Source of the DNA: JAEUQQ01 sp963697285
GTDB taxonomy: Bacteria > Acidobacteriota > Vicinamibacteria > Vicinamibacterales > JAFNAJ01
Reading direction: 5' to 3'
DNA length: 64,000 bases
NCBI GenBank assembly: GCA_963697285.1
Contig: CAVONI010000002.1
Span: forward strand, 124,001 to 188,000
Both the position numbers and the translations under genes were made by a program. Of this stretch, positions 58,588-64,000 are shown piece by piece; position 1 is the stretch's first letter, and each line of letters opens with the position of its first letter. The notes beneath the pieces are model-generated. The model worked only from the letters and a program-made list of their open reading frames with translations, made no database searches and had not been told where the DNA came from.

Positions 58588-58806
58588 TTGAGCAAAGACG
58601 ATCTAATTGACGTACAGGGCACTGTAGTCGCCGTTCACAGTGGTGGGTTGTATCGCGTGCAGTGCGATTCTGGCCAGGAAGTACTCGCCCAGTTGAGCGG
58701 CCGCATGCGCCGCTTCCGCATCAAGGTCGTTCCCGGCGATCGCGTCACGGTTGGCGTGTCACCGTACGATCCAGTGCGCGGCATCATCACGTTCCGCGCC
58801 CGGTAA
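58588..58806 (+). CDS. infA: Translation initiation factor IF-1
   Basis: Small OB-fold protein of 72 residues, the standard length. It reads SKDDLIDVQGTVVAVHSGGLYRVQC, then LAQLSGRMRRFRIKVVPGDRVTVGVSPYDPVRGIITFRAR, as in all IF-1. The start is TTG at 58588, preceded by cgggag at a five-base distance; an upstream ATG would add 22 residues foreign to the family. Here infA stands away from the ribosomal protein operon, as in many phyla. It is divergent from the DAC-like gene; a TATGATAAT stretch at 58483-58491 may hold promoters for both. Confidence 0.95.
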   Translation: MSKDDLIDVQGTVVAVHSGGLYRVQCDSGQEVLAQLSGRMRRFRIKVVPGDRVTVGVSPYDPVRGIITFRAR

Positions 58807-58907
58807 CCGCCGTGGTTCCACGCGTTCCCATGCACCACGCAACGTCATCGCACCGACGTCGCGTTGCGGGATGCGTGTAGCCGACTTGCTCGACCATCCG
58901 ACCTCAC

Positions 58908-59186
58908 ATGATCGATCCCACCGACCCGATTAGCCCTCCGGCTCCGCCAGCGCCCGTGGCGACCGCACCCGAGCCCGAGGCGCCGGCCCCCCTCTCGCCG
59001 GCGCTGGCGCGGTTCTATGCGTGCCGCTGGCACAAGGCGGAAGGCGCGGACGGCCCCCGGCACTGCACGCAGTCCGACGTGCGGTCGCTGGCCGGCATTG
59101 CAGGGTTCAGCGCCGAGTCCTGGTGTCGTGACTGCGCGTACTTCAAGGTCAGGCGCGGGTCGAAGAAGCCGGAACCCTTCTCCTGA
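58908..59186 (+). CDS. Small Cys/His protein of unknown function
   Basis: Protein of 92 residues. The first 30 are rich in Pro and Ala; the second part has Cys and His spaced as a possible zinc site: ACRWHKAEG, HCTQSD and WCRDCAYFKVRR. I do not recognise a family. Codon use and GC match the neighbours, which supports a real gene. It lies between infA and the convergent BRCT/TPR gene. Confidence 0.6.
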   Translation: MIDPTDPISPPAPPAPVATAPEPEAPAPLSPALARFYACRWHKAEGADGPRHCTQSDVRSLAGIAGFSAESWCRDCAYFKVRRGSKKPEPFS

Positions 59187-59217
59187 CCCCGGCGCGATCC
59201 GTCTCTGGCAGACGGAT

Positions 59218-60297
59218 TCAGGGAGAATCGTCGCCGAGTTCCCGCGCCAGGTCGATCCACTCGCCCTGGGGCGCCAGTTGCTGGTACGCCCGCCAGTGCG
59301 GCCGCGCCGCCTGGGGCTGGCCCAGTTTCTCGAGCGTCACCGCCAGGTAGAAGTGGGCATCGGCATGGTCGGGGCGGATCCGCAGGGCCTCGCCGTAGCT
59401 CGCCGCTGCATCCTCGAACCGCCCGCGATCGTGCGCGATGTTCCCCAGGTTGTAGTGCGCTTCGTAGCACTCGCTGTCGATCACGGCCGCCTGGAAGTAC
59501 AGGGCGTGCGCCTCGGCAAAGTGGTCGCGCAGGTAGTGCAGGTTCCCGAGGTTGATCATCGCCGGCACGAGGTCGGGATCCAGGTCGAGTGCTGCACGAT
59601 AGGCACTCATCGCGGCCGCGATGTCGGCCGTCGGGCCCACGTCCATCGTCGTCGCCTCGAGGAACTTCGTCTCGGCGGGCGTCCGCATGGCCACGACCGT
59701 GCCGGGCTCGAACAGCGGACGCGCGGCTGGCATCCGCGGGCGCGGCGACAGGCTGACGACCTTCGCTGGCTGTGCATCCGAGTTCCCGGGGCGGAAGTCG
59801 AGCGCCAGTTGGCCCTCGCGCTCGGCCATCAGCGTCCGCAGCATCTGCTTGAAGGCGACGCCGCGTTCGAGTTCCCCGTGCGCCTGCCGCAGGATCGCCA
59901 CGTCGCCGAACGAGTAGTAGACCTCGTGCGGGGTGCGCACGACTCCGCGCAGCACGCCCCACTGCTCGAGCAACCGCAGGTGATCGGCCTTCAGCAGGGG
60001 ATAGCGTGCCTTGAGCGCGCGTGCCGGATGGTGCTGCGTCCTGAGCGCAGTAGGCCCGACCCGGCCGAGCCGTGCACACAGGGCGTCTTCGTCGATCACG
60101 CGCGCGTGCGGGGCGACTACCGCAACCGTGTCGCGCTGGTCTGGCGACGACACGACGACCAGCGTCGTGCGAATCGTGGGGACGGCGTCCACGTCGCCGC
60201 CGGCAGTGCGGATGGCCGAGGCCGCCTCGTCGGACGTGAGCGTCGTCAAACGTCCAGCGAGGGCGACGACTTCTCCCGAGAACTCCGACGCGCGCAT
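59218..60297 (-). CDS. BRCT-like / MerR-like HTH / TPR fusion protein
   Basis: Protein of 359 residues with three parts: residues 1-75 resemble a BRCT domain (FSGEVVALAGRLTTLTSDEAASAIRTAGGDV, TTLVVVSS); 105-185 resemble a MerR-type helix-turn-helix (RYPLLKADHLRLLEQWGVLRGVVRTPHEVYYSFGDVAILRQ); and 240-345 are at least three TPR units (AYRAALDLDPDLVPAMINLGNLHYLRDHFAEAHALYFQA, AHYNLGNIAHDRGRFEDAAASYGEALRIRPDHADAHFYLA). A regulator that binds DNA and a partner protein is a fair inference. The ATG at 60297 lies nine bases from a palindromic hexamer shared with glk. Confidence 0.72.
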   Translation of the reverse strand: MRASEFSGEVVALAGRLTTLTSDEAASAIRTAGGDVDAVPTIRTTLVVVSSPDQRDTVAVVAPHARVIDEDALCARLGRVGPTALRTQHHPARALKARYPLLKADHLRLLEQWGVLRGVVRTPHEVYYSFGDVAILRQAHGELERGVAFKQMLRTLMAEREGQLALDFRPGNSDAQPAKVVSLSPRPRMPAARPLFEPGTVVAMRTPAETKFLEATTMDVGPTADIAAAMSAYRAALDLDPDLVPAMINLGNLHYLRDHFAEAHALYFQAAVIDSECYEAHYNLGNIAHDRGRFEDAAASYGEALRIRPDHADAHFYLAVTLEKLGQPQAARPHWRAYQQLAPQGEWIDLARELGDDSP

Positions 60298-60305
60298 CAC
60301 GGACA

Positions 60306-60315
60306 GGATATATCC
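60306..60315. promoter_or_regulatory. Palindromic shared -10 element GGATATATCC
   Basis: A perfect 10-base palindrome centred in the 26-base spacer between glk and the BRCT/TPR gene. TATATC on plus (60309-60314) ends nine bases before the glk ATG; the same hexamer on minus (60312-60307) ends nine bases before the other ATG. The arrangement is exactly symmetric. Confidence 0.6.
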
Positions 60316-60323
60316 TTGCGAGC

Positions 60324-61298
60324 ATGATCCTCGCGGGAGATCTTGGCGGGACGACGACCCGCCTCGGACTCTACGACGACTCGATCCCACGGCCGGCGGC
60401 GGTGGTGGCGCACGAGTACGTCACGCTCGACCACGGCAGCCTCGCCGACATCGTCGCGCGCTTCCTCGACGAGACGGCGACCCCGCCCCACGCGCTCGGC
60501 TCGACATGCATCGGCGTGGCCGGCCCGGTGACCGACGGCGAGGCCATCCTGACGAACGTGCCGTGGCGCATCACGGCACGCGAGCTCGCCGATCGCGTCG
60601 GCCTCACACGCGCCACGATCATCAACGACGTCGAAGCCGTTGCATGGGCCATCCCGCTGCTCACAGGCGAGGAACGGGTCACGCTTCAGGAGGGCCGCCC
60701 CAGCGCGCACGGGAACATCGCCATCATCACGGTCGGCACGGGTCTCGGGGCGGCGATGCTCCACGACATCGACGGCAGGCTCGTCCCTTCGCCGAGCGAG
60801 ACCGGGCACACCGACTATCCCGCGCGGACCGACCGCGAGATCGAGTTGCTGAAATACCTGCGCGCGGCGCACGGACGCGCCGACATCGAGCGCGTCGTGT
60901 CGGGGATCGGCCTGGTGCAGGTCTCGGGATTCACCCACCGAGGGCGCTGTCCCCGCCTCGCTGCCGACGCCGACGCGTCGAGGGTGCCGGCGCACGTGGT
61001 CGCGGAAGCGCTCGCGGGCGCCTGCCCCGCCTGCGTCGAAGCGCTCGACCTCGTCCTCGATGGCCTGGCCGCCGTGTCGGGCAACCTGGCGCTGATCACC
61101 GTGGCGACGCGCGGGCTCTACATCGGAGGCGGCATCCCGCCGCGTCTCATCGACAGGTTGCGACGCCCCGAGTTCCTGCGCGTGTTCCGCGCCAAGGCGC
61201 CCCTGGCTGGCATCCTCGACGACGTGCCCGTGCACGTCATCATGAACCCCCTCGCCGGCGTCGTCGGCGCGGCCCTCTGCGCCCGCCGCACCGCGTAG
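60324..61298 (+). CDS. glk: Glucokinase
   Basis: ATP-dependent glucose kinase, first step of glycolysis, 324 residues. Motifs: ILAGDLGGTTTRLGLYD (ATP phosphate site), STCIGVAGPVTDG, TIINDVEAVAWAIPLL (catalytic Asp), IITVGTGLGAAML and SETGHTDYP (substrate Glu and His). The group is the bacterial Glk type without the CXCGXXGCXE motif of the ROK family. It is intact and has no Shine-Dalgarno; the start lies nine bases after the shared hexamer. Confidence 0.92.
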   Translation: MILAGDLGGTTTRLGLYDDSIPRPAAVVAHEYVTLDHGSLADIVARFLDETATPPHALGSTCIGVAGPVTDGEAILTNVPWRITARELADRVGLTRATIINDVEAVAWAIPLLTGEERVTLQEGRPSAHGNIAIITVGTGLGAAMLHDIDGRLVPSPSETGHTDYPARTDREIELLKYLRAAHGRADIERVVSGIGLVQVSGFTHRGRCPRLAADADASRVPAHVVAEALAGACPACVEALDLVLDGLAAVSGNLALITVATRGLYIGGGIPPRLIDRLRRPEFLRVFRAKAPLAGILDDVPVHVIMNPLAGVVGAALCARRTA

Positions 61299-61402
61299 GC
61301 AACGCGCGTCCCGCACCTGTCGCCGCCAGTTGACACCAAGCTGGCACGCTTCTGCTCCGCTCCCCGATCGCCCCCCGATTGGCGTCGAATCCCCCGCGAT
61401 CG

Positions 61403-61438
61403 CCCCGAGTTGGGGTCTGACCCCAATTCGGGGCTTTT
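61403..61438. terminator. Palindrome with T-run between convergent glk and M24 peptidase
   Basis: Fourth copy of the GGGGTCTGACCCC repeat, extended to a 15-base stem (one G-T pair) with a one-base centre and followed on plus by cttttt. It lies about 100 bases after glk, between two convergent genes, so it probably acts as a Rho-independent terminator for glk. On minus the T-run is absent. Confidence 0.6.
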
Positions 61439-61462
61439 TCGGCACGGGGGAAGCGCGAGTTG

Positions 61463-62875
61463 TCAACGAGGGCGCATCGCGCGTTCGAGGGCAGCGGGCT
61501 CGACCGGAAGGGAGGCCGACAGGTTCTCGTAACCGGTGTCGGTGATGAGGATCACGTCTTCGATGCGGATGTAGATCTTGTCGTCGGGGATGGTGAGGGC
61601 CGGTTCGATGGTGAAGATCATCCCCGGCTGCAGGGTGTCGAACGGCGCATCGACGTCGTGGACCTCCATCCCGACCCAGTGCCCGAACATGCCGTTGCCG
61701 CTCTCGCGGTACCGAGCGACGAAACGGTCGGCTGCGGCCTTCAACTTGGGATCTCCGATCGCGGCCGAGGCGAGGAACGCGTCCATCTTCGCCACGGCCT
61801 CGGTGACGATCGCCTTCGGCGTCTTGCGCGGCACGATGGAGGTCAGCAACGCCTGGTAGAGCCGCAGGTAGACCGTGTACATCTCGCGCTGCGCCGGGGT
61901 GAACGTACCGTTGGCGGGAAACATCCGCGTCACGTCAGACGTGTAGTAGCGGTAGTCGGGCGCGTAATCGAAGAGGACCAGATCCCCCTCCGTCAACGCC
62001 GACGACAGCGCGTGGTAGTGCGGATAGTGCGCGTTGGCGCCGGTCGCCACGAGCGCGAAATACGCCGGCCCCTGGGCACCACCGGCCGTGAAGACCTGAT
62101 CGGCCGCCGCCGCGATCTCGTACTCGAACCTGCCCGCCGACGCGACGCGCATGCCCGCGAGGATGCCCTCGCACGCCAGCCGTGTCGCCTCGCGCACCGC
62201 CACGATCTCGCGTGGACTCTTCACCAGGCGCATCGCATCGAGGATGGGATCGAGGTTGCGCAGTTCGATCGCCGGATGCGCCTGCCGGATCCGTCCCATG
62301 AACGCCGCCTCTTTCGACGTGCGGCCGTCCCAGGGGTCGTTGGCCGACGCCGCCGCGTGCGCGTTCACCTGTCCCCACGTCGATGAACCGAGCGTCTCGG
62401 GCCTGAATGGCACGTACACGAGCCGCCCATCCTGGGCGATCTGCGCCAGGGCGGCCGCGAAGCCCTCGCGCGGCACGACCCGCTCGATGCCCGTCAGCGC
62501 CTGCGCAGGCTCGCCTGGCACGAGCACCGGTCCCTCGCTGCGCTCGAGCCGTTCGTTGCGCGACGCGATGTAGGCGGTCGTGATCTTCGAGCGTCCATCG
62601 ATCACGACGATGGCGCGCGGGACCTCGAGGCCGGTGAGGTAGTAGACCTGGTTGTTCTGGCGGAACCGCTCGTAGGCGGGCCGCTCGGTCGCGCCGCTGA
62701 GGATGGCGACCCCGTCGCCGATCTTCGCCATCAGGGCCTGGCGGCGCGCCGCGAACTCGTCCTTCGGAAACGCGGTGGTGAACAGCGGCTGGGCCGATGC
62801 CGTCACAGCGCCCAGCAGGCAGATCAGGTTCGACAGGGTGAAGACCAGCGGAAAACGGTAGTGTCGACTCGTCAC
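61463..62875 (-). CDS. Xaa-Pro aminopeptidase-type M24 metallopeptidase, secreted
   Basis: Protein of 470 residues with a signal peptide (FPLVFTLSNLICLLGAVTASAQ) and the pita-bread fold. The N-terminal domain (AFPKDEFAARRQALMAKIGDGVAILSGA, NNQVYYLTGLEVPRAIVVID) is as in aminopeptidase P. Metal ligands are LFDYAPDYRYYTSDVTRMFP (two Asp), GHWVGMEVHDVD (His), FTIEPAL (Glu) and IRIEDVILITD (Glu). It would remove N-terminal residues before proline in the periplasm, and might act with the M1 peptidase at 24 kb. Intact. Confidence 0.9.
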   Translation of the reverse strand: MTSRHYRFPLVFTLSNLICLLGAVTASAQPLFTTAFPKDEFAARRQALMAKIGDGVAILSGATERPAYERFRQNNQVYYLTGLEVPRAIVVIDGRSKITTAYIASRNERLERSEGPVLVPGEPAQALTGIERVVPREGFAAALAQIAQDGRLVYVPFRPETLGSSTWGQVNAHAAASANDPWDGRTSKEAAFMGRIRQAHPAIELRNLDPILDAMRLVKSPREIVAVREATRLACEGILAGMRVASAGRFEYEIAAAADQVFTAGGAQGPAYFALVATGANAHYPHYHALSSALTEGDLVLFDYAPDYRYYTSDVTRMFPANGTFTPAQREMYTVYLRLYQALLTSIVPRKTPKAIVTEAVAKMDAFLASAAIGDPKLKAAADRFVARYRESGNGMFGHWVGMEVHDVDAPFDTLQPGMIFTIEPALTIPDDKIYIRIEDVILITDTGYENLSASLPVEPAALERAMRPR

Positions 62876-62905
62876 GTCAGGATCCTCGGAGGGTGTGGTC
62901 GGCGC

Positions 62906-64000
62906 TCAGTGCGCCGCATTGCGCAGCGGCAGGACGGGTGACCAGCGTGCCGTGAGACGCGAGACCAGCGGGAGCAGGACGATGCCCGTGCCCGCGGCCA
63001 GCGTCTTGAAGGGGAACAGCAGCGCCGCGCCATCGTACCAGTCTGCAGGCTGGCCCGGCAGCCACGACGCGAAGATCTCGGGATAGGGAATCGTCGCCGG
63101 CAGCCCCAGCAACGGCTCGCCCCCGCCCAGCCGCAGCACGAGTGCGACGACGAAGGCCGTGACCGAGCCGGCGAGGTTGGCCTTCGAGTCGTAGAGCGCG
63201 AACACGAGCTGCGGGAAGAGCAGCACGAACACGAGGTCGCTCGTGAAGAACCACAGCGCCTGCACGCTCTGGACGCGCAGGGCCATGACGGCCGACGCGG
63301 CGCCGAGCAGCACGATCGTGATCCGGATGAGCGACGTCAACTGCCCGGTCGTCAGGTCGGGCTTCCACAGGCGGTAGCCGCAGTTCCACGCGAACATCGA
63401 CCCCGCCGAGAGGATCGAGGCACTGAAACTCGAGGTGACCGCCCCGATGATGGCGCACAGGCCCAGCACGCCGACGAGCGGCGGGAGCGCGTGACGGAAC
63501 ATCATGGGCAGCGCCTGCGCCGGCTGCAGTTGCAGTTCGGCGGCGAGGCCGGCCGGCCAGGCGTGCAGCAGCGCCGCCTGCCCGATCAGGAGCGGCGGCA
63601 CGGTGAAGGCGATGGTGAGCACACCGGCCAGCAGCGAGTGCGCCTGCGCGCGCCCCGGCGTCCGGCACGACAGCACGCGCTGGAAGTAGCAGTTCCAGGG
63701 CACGCCGCCCAGCATCAGCATGAGGCTGACGTCCCACCACGCGGTTGTGCTCTGCAGCGTCCACAGCGACGCGGTTGGTCCGGTGGGCGGCCACAGGGTC
63801 GATCCTTCCGGGCGCAGGGCCGCATAGCTGTTCCAGATGCCGCCGAGCCCGCCGGCGTACGTGCCCAGCGCCACGAGCGCGGCGGCGAGACCAAGGACGA
63901 CGAGGCCCAACTGGATGACGTCGGTGTAGGCGACCGACCACATGCCGCCTGCCACCGTGTACGCCGTGACGACGACCGCCGACAGCAGGATGGCGGTCGT
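62906..64000 (-). CDS. Sodium:solute symporter, high-affinity choline transporter-like (5' truncated by window)
   Basis: At least 364 residues of an SSS-family protein, open to the window edge. Membrane helices are plain throughout. The sequence GGMWSVAYTDVIQLGL and LGGVPWNCYFQRVLSCRTP closely resemble the animal choline transporter CHT1 (SLC5A7) at the same positions, and AIIGAVTSSFSASILSAGSMFAWN fits helix 8 of the family. So choline or a similar quaternary amine is a fair guess for the substrate. It precedes the M24 peptidase on minus by 30 bases. The start lies beyond base 64000. Confidence 0.85.
   Translation of the reverse strand, partial: TTAILLSAVVVTAYTVAGGMWSVAYTDVIQLGLVVLGLAAALVALGTYAGGLGGIWNSYAALRPEGSTLWPPTGPTASLWTLQSTTAWWDVSLMLMLGGVPWNCYFQRVLSCRTPGRAQAHSLLAGVLTIAFTVPPLLIGQAALLHAWPAGLAAELQLQPAQALPMMFRHALPPLVGVLGLCAIIGAVTSSFSASILSAGSMFAWNCGYRLWKPDLTTGQLTSLIRITIVLLGAASAVMALRVQSVQALWFFTSDLVFVLLFPQLVFALYDSKANLAGSVTAFVVALVLRLGGGEPLLGLPATIPYPEIFASWLPGQPADWYDGAALLFPFKTLAAGTGIVLLPLVSRLTARWSPVLPLRNAAH

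Overview
High-GC bacterial chromosome with dense coding on both strands. The GC content, the gene mix (paired Npt-type transporters with HEAT repeats, M1 and M24 peptidases with signal peptides, DUF2339, PEGA and PD40 proteins, a transketolase of about 617 residues) and the intergenic palindromes built on GGGGTCTGACCCC suggest an acidobacterium, perhaps of the Vicinamibacteria. That assignment is inference, since no rRNA or tRNA gene is present. No prophage, CRISPR array, insertion sequence or secretion locus was seen.

Layout. 1-3.8 kb: 3' part of lhr and nei (DNA repair). 3.8-6.9 kb: receiver protein, methyltransferase and secreted TPR protein, all on minus. 7-14.7 kb: single enzymes (cyclophilin, PLP lyase, glycosidase, DinB, Nudix, threonine aldolase, YgjP-like peptidase, redoxin with a DsbD-like partner). 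14.8-19.0 kb: a molybdenum hydroxylase operon with three subunits plus a cyclase/formamidase, every junction a 4-nt overlap. 19.1-21.6 kb: a fused transhydrogenase and a superoxide dismutase. 21.9-30.4 kb: reductase, PEGA protein, then an overlapping run M1 peptidase, membrane protein, DUF2339 protein, PLP dehydratase. 30.6-38.3 kb: HD-GYP regulator and two divergent transporter/HEAT proteins. 38.5-50.7 kb: central metabolism (transketolase, MFS, acyl-CoA dehydrogenase, isocitrate dehydrogenase, acyltransferase, proline dehydrogenase, M20 and PD40 proteins). 50.7-64 kb: SDR, glycosyltransferase, cca, SGNH lipoprotein, outer-membrane protein, epimerase, a diadenylate-cyclase-like protein, infA, a BRCT/HTH/TPR protein, glk, M24 peptidase and a choline-transporter-like symporter running off the end.

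Three patterns cut across the genes. (1) Many start codons lie only 5-9 nt after a TANNNT hexamer with no Shine-Dalgarno, the layout of leaderless transcripts; in two divergent pairs (45.08 kb and 60.31 kb) one palindromic hexamer appears to serve both genes. (2) A GC-rich hairpin beginning GGGCCGC is joined directly to the TAG stop codon of five genes. (3) The first 37 kb carries about 21 frame breaks, all explained by single-base insertions, while 38.5-64 kb has none. I read these as sequence errors and describe the affected genes as continuous.
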